From assembly GCF_045062745.1 (NCBI RefSeq), contig NZ_JBJGED010000029.1:33368-97367 (forward strand): 64,000 nucleotides of DNA, in the 5' to 3' direction. A model generated the notes under the pieces. That model was not told the origin of the DNA, made no database searches, and saw only the letters and a list, made by a program, of their open reading frames with translations. Both the position numbers and the translations under genes were made by a program. The DNA comes from Paenibacillus_AA sp045062745 (GTDB lineage: Bacteria > Bacillota > Bacilli > Paenibacillales > NBRC-103111). Positions within the stretch are counted from its first letter, which is position 1; every line of letters starts with the position of its first letter. Below, piece by piece: positions 34,564 to 42,149 of the stretch.

Positions 34564-35709
34564 TTAAGACTCGCTTGCCAGCTGCTGAAATCCTTTCGAC
34601 TCGTACACTTCCTTCAGTTGGCCGATAACCCGCTGCAGCGAGTACGTCTGTTTGGCCTTCATCCAGCCGGAGCGCGCCAGCTGGTACCGGTAAGTCGGAT
34701 CGGCCATCACGAGCTCGAGCGCTTCGCTCAGCCGAATGGGATCGTTCGGCGGGACGAGCAACCCGTTGCGGCCATGCTCGATCTGTTCGGCGATCCCGCC
34801 GACGTCCGTCCCGACGAGCGCCAGGCAGCATAACGCTGCCTCCGCGAATACGGATCCGAATGCTTCCGCCCGGGAAGGGAGGACGAAGATGTCGAAGAAC
34901 GGCATGAACTCCTCCGGGTGCAGCATATACCCATAGAAAATAATTTCCTCGTATATATTCAAATCGATCGCCATCTGCTCGAGCTCTTCCCGGATCGGAC
35001 CGTCTCCGATCAAGTGAAGGACGAACGGCAGTCCCCGGCGCTTCAGCTCGGCGCAAGCCTGGAGCAGCGTGTCGATCCCTTTGGCCGGAACGAGCCGGCA
35101 GACGGTGATCAGCTGCGGGACGGCGTTCTCATGGGAGATCGGCCGGAACCGGCGTTCGTCGAAGCCGTTCGGGATAACCTTGATCCGTTCGCTATGCTTC
35201 ATATAGGCGCCTACATAGCTTTTGAACGACCGCGATACGGTCAAGATCCCGTCCAGCTTATGCTCCAGCTCGCCGTACAGGGAGGTGAGGAAACGGTGCT
35301 CTGGCCCTCCCTCTGCGATTTTCCCGTTCAAGATCAACTCGCGCTCATAGCTGGAATGGATGGTCATCAAAACCGGAGTTTCCGGGAACAGCTGCTTCAT
35401 CACCAGCGCCGCGATCGGATGATGGGCGTGGATGAGGTCGTAGCTTTTGCGGACGCGCATCCGGGTCCACCAGACGTAGTCTTTGAACGTTTGGATGTAT
35501 TTGTCCACGATGGCGTTGCCGGCGAACGGCGTCCAATCGAAAGTGTCGAATTGGACCGGCTCCGTGCCCTTGGTCCGCACCCGCTTCGGAATGGAGAACA
35601 ACTCCATCTCCCAGCCTATCTCTACGAAATGCTCGCAAATGTAAGGCACCATCGAGGAAACCCCGCCCGGCTGCTCCGGAGGGAAAAACAAAGCTTGCAA
35701 GATGTTCAT
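34564..35709 (-). CDS. Glycosyltransferase family 4 protein
   Basis: 381 residues, GT-B fold: N-terminal Gly-rich loop (PPEQPGGVSSMV), acceptor-side DLIHAHHPIA, and the donor-binding motif PSRAEAFGSVFAEAA near 295 with the E-x7-E pattern. It transfers a sugar from a nucleotide donor; acceptor unknown, perhaps an envelope polymer. ATG 35709 has GGGAG 8 nt upstream; the ATG two codons earlier is too close. Divergent from the diguanylate cyclase gene. Confidence 0.87.
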   Translation of the reverse strand: MNILQALFFPPEQPGGVSSMVPYICEHFVEIGWEMELFSIPKRVRTKGTEPVQFDTFDWTPFAGNAIVDKYIQTFKDYVWWTRMRVRKSYDLIHAHHPIAALVMKQLFPETPVLMTIHSSYERELILNGKIAEGGPEHRFLTSLYGELEHKLDGILTVSRSFKSYVGAYMKHSERIKVIPNGFDERRFRPISHENAVPQLITVCRLVPAKGIDTLLQACAELKRRGLPFVLHLIGDGPIREELEQMAIDLNIYEEIIFYGYMLHPEEFMPFFDIFVLPSRAEAFGSVFAEAALCCLALVGTDVGGIAEQIEHGRNGLLVPPNDPIRLSEALELVMADPTYRYQLARSGWMKAKQTYSLQRVIGQLKEVYESKGFQQLASES

Positions 35710-35804
35710 GTGCATCGCTCCCGTTCTCGTAGTCTGCGCTGTGCGATCGGAATCTGCTATAATACGAATACAGTCCAGTCCAAACCAACGCCGGAGGCAT
35801 GCTC

Positions 35805-36980
35805 TTGAACTTATCGGAACTGTTCGTAGGAACGTATGCGCAGGTCTACTCCTTATCCTGCATGCTGTTGATTCTCGTCATGATGTTCATGATGTCGTTA
35901 AGGCTGCTGTGGGATCGCAAACGAAAAGCTTACATGACGCTAACGGTCTCCCTCGTCGTCATCATGGTGCAGCATGTGCTGCTGATCGTGCTGGCGGTCC
36001 ATCGGGAGCCTGCCGTTTCCTGGATCGGCTCGGCCGAGCAGCTGCTCAAGGTCGTGTCCTTCCTTATGCTCAACCGCGCTATTTATCAATTATATAATTC
36101 CACGAGAGCACGCGATACCCTTTATTTTTATTCGCTGCTGCTCGTCACTTTGCTCTTCGCCGCCGGGCAATTTCAGATTCCGAACTGGCTCGAGGGCACC
36201 GAGAAGCAAATCCGGCTGCTGCAGCATTTGGGGCTCGAGATTTATCTGTTCGTGCTCATTCTGCTGAGCCTGCTCATCTTGCCCCCGCGGATCGGTCAGG
36301 CGGTCAAGTTCCAGGCGGCGACGATCGCCTATTTGCTCTGTCATATCGCTTCGATTGTGAATCGCTATCTGATGGACGAGCCGCTCCTCTTTTTTAATCT
36401 GGTCGAATATTACGTGCCGCTCTTCTATTACTTTATTTTGTTCCTGTTCCTGTTCGACCGAATTGTCGAGCTCATGCACACGATCTACCGTTCTTCCATT
36501 ACGGACGGCTTGACCGGTCTCTACAACCGCAAATTCCTCATCAAACGGATCTCCCAGTATACGGCGCGCGAGCTGCCGGTGTCCGTGCTGTTCTTCGATA
36601 TCGACAATTTCAAAAAGCTGAACGACACCCGAGGCCACCAAGCCGGGGACGACGCCCTGAGACGCGTGGCCCAAGTGCTGCTAGAGGAGACGGAACAGAT
36701 CGGCATCGTAGGCCGGTACGGCGGTGAAGAGATGGTCGTGCTCCTTACCGATTCGAAGGTGAAGGCCGGCGATCTGGCCGAGCATCTCCGGCAGCGGATC
36801 GAACAATCGGTCGGGGTGACGGTCAGTGTCGGCTACAGCAAGTTCCGCGGAGGCCAGACGACGGAGGATCTGCTGCGCGAGGCGGATACGGCGATGTACT
36901 CGGCCAAGACGACGGGCAAGAACAAAGTGGTGAAATATACGAAAAGCTTGACTAAAAATCAAAAAGGGTTGGAGGCATGA
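35805..36980 (+). CDS. Membrane GGDEF protein with variant active site (GGEEM)
   Basis: 391 residues. About six to seven transmembrane helices fill residues 1-215 (no recognised sensor domain). A GGDEF domain follows (ITDGLTGLYNRKFL, LFFDIDNFKKLND, RGHQAGDDALRRVA). The catalytic motif reads RYGGEEM rather than GGDEF/GGEEF, and no RxxD inhibitory site precedes it. It should make cyclic di-GMP if the Met is tolerated. TTG 35805 is 7 nt after GGAGG; the ATG two codons upstream is adjacent to it. A TATAAT lies at 35757-35762. Confidence 0.85.
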   Translation: MNLSELFVGTYAQVYSLSCMLLILVMMFMMSLRLLWDRKRKAYMTLTVSLVVIMVQHVLLIVLAVHREPAVSWIGSAEQLLKVVSFLMLNRAIYQLYNSTRARDTLYFYSLLLVTLLFAAGQFQIPNWLEGTEKQIRLLQHLGLEIYLFVLILLSLLILPPRIGQAVKFQAATIAYLLCHIASIVNRYLMDEPLLFFNLVEYYVPLFYYFILFLFLFDRIVELMHTIYRSSITDGLTGLYNRKFLIKRISQYTARELPVSVLFFDIDNFKKLNDTRGHQAGDDALRRVAQVLLEETEQIGIVGRYGGEEMVVLLTDSKVKAGDLAEHLRQRIEQSVGVTVSVGYSKFRGGQTTEDLLREADTAMYSAKTTGKNKVVKYTKSLTKNQKGLEA

Positions 36981-36987
36981 TCTTTAG

Positions 36988-37440
36988 ATGAACGATGTGG
37001 TTATTAGAGCCGTTAACAAGGAAGATATTCCTCAGCTTTTAGAGTTAATGATCGAATACATTGTAGATTTTTATCAAAAACCGAAACCAGCTGAAGAATC
37101 TCTCAACGGTTTGATCGAACATTTATTAGATTACCCTTCAAGCGGGATGCAATTTTGTGCGGAAAAGAATGGAAAGCTTCTCGGCTTTGCGACTTTGTAT
37201 TTTACATTTAGCACCCTTCAAGTCAAACGGGCAGCCATACTAAACGATTTGTACGTTTCGTCCGAAGCCAGGGGACAAAAATTGGGCGAGAAATTGTTTC
37301 AGGCTTGCTTAGGCTTCATAAGAGAGAACCATTTTGCTTATATGACGTGGGAAACGGCGAAGGACAATATTGTGGCCCAGTCTTTGTATAAGAAAATGGG
37401 CGGTCATCAATCCCAATGGGTAACCTATGAGATTAGTTAG
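36988..37440 (+). CDS. GNAT-family N-acetyltransferase
   Basis: 150 residues. The acetyl-CoA site appears as LNDLYVSSEARGQKLGEKLF (the RGxGxG/A loop here reads ARGQKLG), and the last strand has WETAKDNIVAQSLYKKMG. Substrate unknown; small-molecule amines or antibiotics are typical. The gene is visibly AT-richer than its neighbours and begins 7 nt after the GGDEF gene, so it may be a recent insertion co-transcribed with it. Confidence 0.85.
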   Translation: MNDVVIRAVNKEDIPQLLELMIEYIVDFYQKPKPAEESLNGLIEHLLDYPSSGMQFCAEKNGKLLGFATLYFTFSTLQVKRAAILNDLYVSSEARGQKLGEKLFQACLGFIRENHFAYMTWETAKDNIVAQSLYKKMGGHQSQWVTYEIS

Positions 37441-37448
37441 AAGGATAA

Positions 37449-38294
37449 TCATCCCAACCGGTTCCAGAACAACGTCCGGAATTCGAGCGGGGTCATCCCC
37501 TCATGCTCTTGGAATTTGCGGTGGAAATAACTGATCGTGGCATACCCCGCCTGCTCCGCAACCCGGCTGACCGGCCAATCGGCTTTCTCCAGCAGCAGCT
37601 GCTTCGCCATCTGCATGCGGCATGTCGTCATGAAGGTCGAGGGCGTCATTTGGGTCGCTTTTTTGAACAGCTTGCAAAAATAGTACGGGCTCACTTGCGC
37701 CTCCGCTGCCCACTCCTCCAGGATGAACGGCTCGGCCGCCCGGCGGCGCATCAACGGCAGTATCTGATGGATGCGCTCCAGCGCCTCCGCACTCTTGCTC
37801 GCCGTGAGCGGGATCGATTGGTTGATGAACTCCGCCAGCACCCAGTAGACCAAGCCCGACAATCGCGTGACATGCGTAAAGTTGTGCGCCAGGCACTCCT
37901 GCATCAGCTCCTCGTGCGCCTCCTCCCAAGGCTTCACCTGCTTCAGCGTCCATAGCGGCGATACGTGAAACCCCCTCTCCGTCAGGAAGGCATGCAGCTC
38001 TGGTCCGTAGAAGTGAACCCACCGCACGCTCCACGGCTCCTCCCGGCTGCTGTAATATTTTTGCTCCCGGTTCGGATAGTAGAGGAACGCGTCCCCCCGC
38101 TGAAGCGTATGCACCTTCCCCCCGTACTCCAAAAAACCTTTGCCGCTCATGATGACGTGAATGCTATACGTTTGCCAAGTCCCTTCCGGCCGCTCCACCA
38201 CATGATCCGGCTCCTCCCAATACCAGCCCACCGATTCCGGCAGCATCAAGTAGGGATGTCCGCTCCACGTCGGCAGCATCACATGCTGTCTCAT
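37449..38294 (-). CDS. AraC-family regulator with cupin sensor domain
   Basis: 281 residues. The N-terminal cupin-like part (YSIHVIMSGKGFLEYGGKVHTL, RGDAFLYYPNREQKYYS) and the C-terminal double HTH (ILEEWAAEAQVSPYYFCKLFKKA; VSRVAEQAGYATISYFHRKFQ) are typical of sugar-responsive AraC proteins. Divergent, 130 nt from the dehydrogenase/aldo-keto reductase operon that it probably controls. GGAG lies 8 nt before the ATG. Confidence 0.87.
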   Translation of the reverse strand: MRQHVMLPTWSGHPYLMLPESVGWYWEEPDHVVERPEGTWQTYSIHVIMSGKGFLEYGGKVHTLQRGDAFLYYPNREQKYYSSREEPWSVRWVHFYGPELHAFLTERGFHVSPLWTLKQVKPWEEAHEELMQECLAHNFTHVTRLSGLVYWVLAEFINQSIPLTASKSAEALERIHQILPLMRRRAAEPFILEEWAAEAQVSPYYFCKLFKKATQMTPSTFMTTCRMQMAKQLLLEKADWPVSRVAEQAGYATISYFHRKFQEHEGMTPLEFRTLFWNRLG

Positions 38295-38424
38295 TCACCC
38301 AACTCCAATGACAATATCGTGTTATCCAGACCAATAAAGTATTATTTTCATTTTAATATCGACAATCTATAATGGCAATATAGTCCTATCACAATACCAA
38401 ATAATAAGAAGAGGTGAACCACGC

Positions 38425-39435
38425 TTGACACAAGAGAAGAAGCTCCGCTGGGGTATCGTCGGCTGCGCCGGCATCGCGATTCGGTCCGTTATTCCGGGTA
38501 TTCAGAAATCGCTTACAGGCGAAGTCGCCGCGATCGCGAGCCGCGATGAGGAGAAATCGAAGGCAACGGCCGAGAAGCTTGGCATACCGGTCGCGTACGG
38601 CAGCTATGAAGCACTGCTTGCCGACGACTCGATCGATGCCGTCTACATTCCGCTGCCGAATCATTTGCACAAGGAATGGACCATCCGCGCCGCCGAGGCG
38701 GGCAAGCATGTGTTGTGCGAGAAGCCTTTCGCTCTGACTGCGGGCGAGGCCGAAGAGATGGTCGAGGCGGCTGCCAAAGCCGGCGTCCATCTGGCCGAAG
38801 CGTTCATGTACCGGCATCATCCCCGGTATGACCGGATCCGCGAGATTCTTGCATCTGGTGAGATCGGCACGATTCGCGGCATCCACGGGACATTCACGTT
38901 CAATTCCTCGGGCGCCTCGGAGAACGTGCGGTTCCACAAACAATGGGGCGGCGGCGCCCTGTACGACATCGGCGTCTACCCGATCTCGGCGGCGCGCTTC
39001 ATCCTGGGCCGGGAGCCGGAAGCCGCCACGGTGCAGGCCATGTTCTCTCCGCGTCACGGCGACGTCGACATGATGGCCTCCGGCTTGGTGGAGTTCCCGG
39101 ACAGCGTCGGGCTGACGTTCGACTGTGCGATGTGGGCTGCCTTCCGCAACACGCTGGAGATTCTCGGTACGGACGGCCGTATTTACTTGCCTTCCGCTTA
39201 CATCCAACCGCCGGACCAGCCTTCCGTGTTCCAAGTGTTCACGAAAGACGGGCAGCGCGAGGAAACGCTGGAACCGGTCAATCATTACTCTTTGCAAGCG
39301 GACGATTTTGCCCGCACGGCCTGGGGCGAACAGCCAGCCCGCTTCGAGCCCGTCGATGCGGTTCACAATATGAGAATTTTGGACGCCTGCCTGCTGTCGG
39401 CTGAACAGCGGATTCGCGTCTCGATGGAGGGATAA
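38425..39435 (+). CDS. Gfo/Idh/MocA-family sugar oxidoreductase
   Basis: 336 residues. N-terminal Rossmann fold (WGIVGCAGIAIRSV), the family Lys in CEKPFALTAGEAEEM (EKP motif), and HLAEAFMYRHHPRYD with GGGALYDIGVYPISAARFI in the C-terminal half. It oxidises or reduces a sugar or inositol-type substrate with NAD(P). Start is TTG 38425 after GAGGTGA. Followed after 2 nt by an aldo/keto reductase, so they likely act on the same sugar. Confidence 0.87.
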   Translation: MTQEKKLRWGIVGCAGIAIRSVIPGIQKSLTGEVAAIASRDEEKSKATAEKLGIPVAYGSYEALLADDSIDAVYIPLPNHLHKEWTIRAAEAGKHVLCEKPFALTAGEAEEMVEAAAKAGVHLAEAFMYRHHPRYDRIREILASGEIGTIRGIHGTFTFNSSGASENVRFHKQWGGGALYDIGVYPISAARFILGREPEAATVQAMFSPRHGDVDMMASGLVEFPDSVGLTFDCAMWAAFRNTLEILGTDGRIYLPSAYIQPPDQPSVFQVFTKDGQREETLEPVNHYSLQADDFARTAWGEQPARFEPVDAVHNMRILDACLLSAEQRIRVSMEG

Positions 39436-39437
39436 TC

Positions 39438-40370
39438 GTGAAATCATTCGCCATACCAGGGGTGAAGCTTCCGGTCACCCAGCTTATTATGGGCACGGAC
39501 TACTACTCGCCCGACATTCAGGATCGCGTGAACGAGCTGCTCGACGCTTACGTCGGTATCGGCGGGAACACGCTCGATACCGGGCACATCTACGGCGGCG
39601 GCAAGAGCGAGCGCGCCATCGGCAATTGGATGGCCGCCCGCGGCAACCGCAGCGACATTCTCGTGCTCACGAAGGGCGCGCATCATAATGCAGCCGGTCC
39701 CCGCGTGAACAAGGCGGCGATCGATCAAGACTTGAGCGAGAGCCTCGAGCGGCTGCAGACGGACTACATCGACCTGTACGCGCTGCATCGGGACGACCCG
39801 GCCGTCGAGGTCGGCCCGATCGTAGAGGCGCTGAATGCGCACATCGAGGCCGGCCGGGTCCGCGCGATCGGCGGCTCGAACTGGAGCCATCAGCGGCTGC
39901 AGGAGGCGAACGACTACGCGGCGAAGCACGGCCTCGTCGGGTTCACCTTCAGCAGCCCGAACTTGAGCTTGGCCAAGGCGAAGGAGCCGTTCTGGGCCGG
40001 CTGCATCTCGGCGGATGCCGAGACTTGCGCCTGGCACGAGAAGACGCAGCTGCCGCTCTTGTCCTGGTCCTCGCAGGCGCGCGGCTTCTTCACCGGCCGG
40101 TTCACACCGGAAGACCGCTCGAACGCGGACCTCGTTCGCGTCTTCTACAGCGATGCCAACTGGGAGCGGTACCGCCGGGCGGAGCAGCTTGGCAAAGAGA
40201 AGGGCTTGACAACGATCCAGATCGCGCTCGCCTACGTGCTGAACCAGCCGTTCCCTTCGGCGGCCTTGATCGGCCCGCAGAACCAGCAGGAGATGGACTC
40301 GTGCCGGGAGGGCGCCTCCGTCCGGCTGACGCCGGAAGAGATGGCTTGGCTCGACTTGTCGGCCGAGTAA
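39438..40370 (+). CDS. Aldo/keto reductase
   Basis: 310 residues, (beta/alpha)8 barrel. The catalytic tetrad appears as Asp and Tyr in DTGHIYGGGKSE, Lys in LVLTKGAHH and His in LYALHRDD; the NADPH site is in AALIGPQNQQE. Start is GTG 39438 after GGAGG, 2 nt after the preceding stop. Specific substrate unknown; a sugar aldehyde is suggested by its partner. Confidence 0.88.
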   Translation: MKSFAIPGVKLPVTQLIMGTDYYSPDIQDRVNELLDAYVGIGGNTLDTGHIYGGGKSERAIGNWMAARGNRSDILVLTKGAHHNAAGPRVNKAAIDQDLSESLERLQTDYIDLYALHRDDPAVEVGPIVEALNAHIEAGRVRAIGGSNWSHQRLQEANDYAAKHGLVGFTFSSPNLSLAKAKEPFWAGCISADAETCAWHEKTQLPLLSWSSQARGFFTGRFTPEDRSNADLVRVFYSDANWERYRRAEQLGKEKGLTTIQIALAYVLNQPFPSAALIGPQNQQEMDSCREGASVRLTPEEMAWLDLSAE

Positions 40371-40419
40371 TCGCTGCTGGCGGCCACCTGTATCTGCAGT
40401 TGGCTGCCAGCCGCAAAAC

Positions 40420-40466
40420 AAATCCCCCAACCGCAAGCCTGTCTTGCCGGTTGGGGGATTTCCTTT
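40420..40466 (+). terminator. Rho-independent terminator of the dehydrogenase operon
   Basis: AAATCCCCCAACCGCAAG pairs with CTTGCCGGTTGGGGGATTT (one bulge), then TCCTTTTG. Confidence 0.88.
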
Positions 40467-40493
40467 TGTTTTGGGGGCCCGCGGGCGCCAGAT

Positions 40494-40606
40494 AGTCGGC
40501 GGAACCGACTAATTCGGCGCGTGACCTGTGCGCTTGGCGGGAGTTAAGTGGTTTTTCACGCTAACTCCGGCCGCTCCCCGCCCGCCGCTGCGTCAACAAA
40601 TTGACG
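40494..40606. other. Run of three small hairpins in a convergent intergenic region
   Basis: AGTCGG/CCGACT (40494-40510), GGAGTTA/TAACTCC with an inner GTG/CAC (40540-40568), and CGTCAA-CAAA-TTGACG (40591-40606). None has a T-run, and queC ends 3 nt beyond the last one. Confidence 0.5.
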
Positions 40607-40608
40607 GC

Positions 40609-41319
40609 TCAGCGCCCGACGTAGGGGATCGGATCCGTCAGACCCGCTTCGGCAAAGCCCTTGAGCCGCAGCCGGCAGCTGTCGCAATCGCCGCAAGCTT
40701 CGGCTTGTCCATTGTAGCAGGACGTTGTCAACTGGTACGGCACGCCCAATCGAGTCCCCTCCCGGATAATCTCCGCTTTGGACATTGAGATGAGGGGGGT
40801 CTCGATGGTGATGCCCCGCCCCTCCACGCCAACCTTGGTCGCGAGGGCGATCACTTCCTCGACCTTGGCGATAAACTCCGGCCGGCAGTCGGGATACCCG
40901 CTATAATCCAACGCGTTCACGCCTATATAGATCGCCTCCGCCCCCGTCACCTCGGCGAAAGAAGTCGCGATGGACAAAAACAGCAGGTTTCGTCCCGGCA
41001 CATAGGTAACGGGAATGTCGCTTCCTGACTCCTCGTCGCCGCTTTTCGCCCCTTCATGGGCTTTCGGCACCGCGATGGAATCATCGGTCAGCGCACTCCC
41101 GCCGAACTCCCGCAAAAACCCAAGCTGCACGACCCGGTGCCGATGCTGGACCCTGTAATACTCCGCTACTTGACGGGCGTTATCCAGCTCGATCCGATGG
41201 CGCTGACCATAGTCGAACGTAATCGGATACAGCTCGTACCCCGCTTCCCTTGCAATTCCCATACACGTGGTGCTGTCGAGCCCCCCGCTTAAGATCACGA
41301 CTGCTTTTGGACTCATCAT
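40609..41319 (-). CDS. queC: 7-cyano-7-deazaguanine synthase
   Basis: 236 residues. The PP-loop SGGLDSTTCMG binds ATP, FDYGQRHRIEL and VPGRNLLFLSIA are family motifs, and four Cys in TTSCYNG, EACGDCDSCRLR bind zinc. QueC converts carboxy-deazaguanine to preQ0 in queuosine synthesis. It stands alone here, without queD, queE or queF, and I see no preQ1 riboswitch. AGGGG precedes ATG 41319 (ATG 41316 also possible). Confidence 0.92.
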   Translation of the reverse strand: MMSPKAVVILSGGLDSTTCMGIAREAGYELYPITFDYGQRHRIELDNARQVAEYYRVQHRHRVVQLGFLREFGGSALTDDSIAVPKAHEGAKSGDEESGSDIPVTYVPGRNLLFLSIATSFAEVTGAEAIYIGVNALDYSGYPDCRPEFIAKVEEVIALATKVGVEGRGITIETPLISMSKAEIIREGTRLGVPYQLTTSCYNGQAEACGDCDSCRLRLKGFAEAGLTDPIPYVGR

Positions 41320-41351
41320 AACCATCCCCTACTGGATGAACTAACTTCAAA

Positions 41352-41753
41352 TTACTGCAATGGATTTTCGAACGTAACCCCTTCAATTACTTGTCCGGTC
41401 GGTCCGTCCTCAGATAAAATTACCGGAATCCGGTTCGTCAGAGCCACAGCCCAAATCTGTGCATCCCAAAAACTCATTCGATGCTCCTGAACAGCCCTAA
41501 CGGCATGCTCCACTTCCTGGGTGTGTACAGGAACAATCGTAAGCAGCTGGCTGTAGATGGAGATAACACGCTGCAGCCACTGCAGATCACATCCCTTTCT
41601 AATCATAACGGAGGAAAATTCAGACAAATTCTGGGTGGATAAGCAAGCTTGATTGCGGTATTCATGTAAGACGTGAATGGCGCGGGTCTGCTTGACTTTA
41701 TCTCCGGAGTCCCAAGCATATACTAAAATTTTCGTGTCAATTAGAACGCTCAT
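41352..41753 (-). CDS. PIN-domain toxin (VapC type)
   Basis: 133 residues. Putative metal-binding acids are Asp6 (SVLIDTKIL), Glu45 (QNLSEF) and Asp97 (MSFWDAQIW). It should be an Mg-dependent endoribonuclease cutting tRNA or rRNA, held inactive by the upstream antitoxin. ATG 41753 follows GGAGGCC and overlaps the antitoxin gene by 17 nt. It ends just before the queC start. Confidence 0.85.
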   Translation of the reverse strand: MSVLIDTKILVYAWDSGDKVKQTRAIHVLHEYRNQACLSTQNLSEFSSVMIRKGCDLQWLQRVISIYSQLLTIVPVHTQEVEHAVRAVQEHRMSFWDAQIWAVALTNRIPVILSEDGPTGQVIEGVTFENPLQ

Positions 41754-42000
41754 GAGGGCCTCCGTATTTCTCAGTCCGCTCGGCATATTGCTCGTCTCTG
41801 TTCCATTTCAGATCCATGGGCGGAGCTTTTTTCATCTCGCTTAGCAGTTCCTCCCACAGCTCATCCTTCTTGACGGATTCCGTAATGTATTGCTCCAGAC
41901 CTTCGCGGATCACTTCGGATTGCGGCACTCCTCTTTGTCTCGAAATTTCGTTCAAGCGACGGTTCATCTCTTCGGAAAGGTAGATTTGCTTCCGGATCAT
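41737..42000 (-). CDS. Ribbon-helix-helix antitoxin (VapB type)
   Basis: 87 residues. An N-terminal RHH DNA-binding unit (RKQIYLSEEMNRRLNEISRQ, then RGVPQSEVIREGLEQYI) is followed by a charged toxin-binding tail. It should neutralise the PIN toxin and repress its own promoter, whose -10 overlaps the palindrome at 42021-42032. ATG 42000 has GGAAGG 8 nt upstream. Confidence 0.85.
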   Translation of the reverse strand: MIRKQIYLSEEMNRRLNEISRQRGVPQSEVIREGLEQYITESVKKDELWEELLSEMKKAPPMDLKWNRDEQYAERTEKYGGPHERSN

Positions 42001-42020
42001 AAACATCACCTTCCATAAGT

Positions 42021-42058
42021 AATGTATACATTATACATATACATCAAATTCACGTCAA
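42021..42058 (-). promoter_or_regulatory. Promoter and palindromic operator of the toxin-antitoxin pair
   Basis: On the minus strand TTGACG (42058-42053), exactly 17 nt, TATAAT (42035-42030). The 12-bp palindrome AATGTATACATT (42021-42032) overlaps the -10, and further GTAT/ATAC half-sites extend toward the -35, as expected for a ribbon-helix-helix repressor. Confidence 0.75.
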
Positions 42059-42149
42059 GGCTCAGCAGTCCGATCCGACTTTGTGCCACCAGGAGGCTGC
42101 GGTATAATGAAAGCACAAGAGCTCGTTATTGGAAAGGATACAGCCCCTT

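Noticed and set aside
38389..40436. Two long minus-strand frames opposite the oxidoreductase and aldo/keto reductase genes
   Set aside because: Both are complements of genes with clear motifs and ribosome sites; the frames show no family features.
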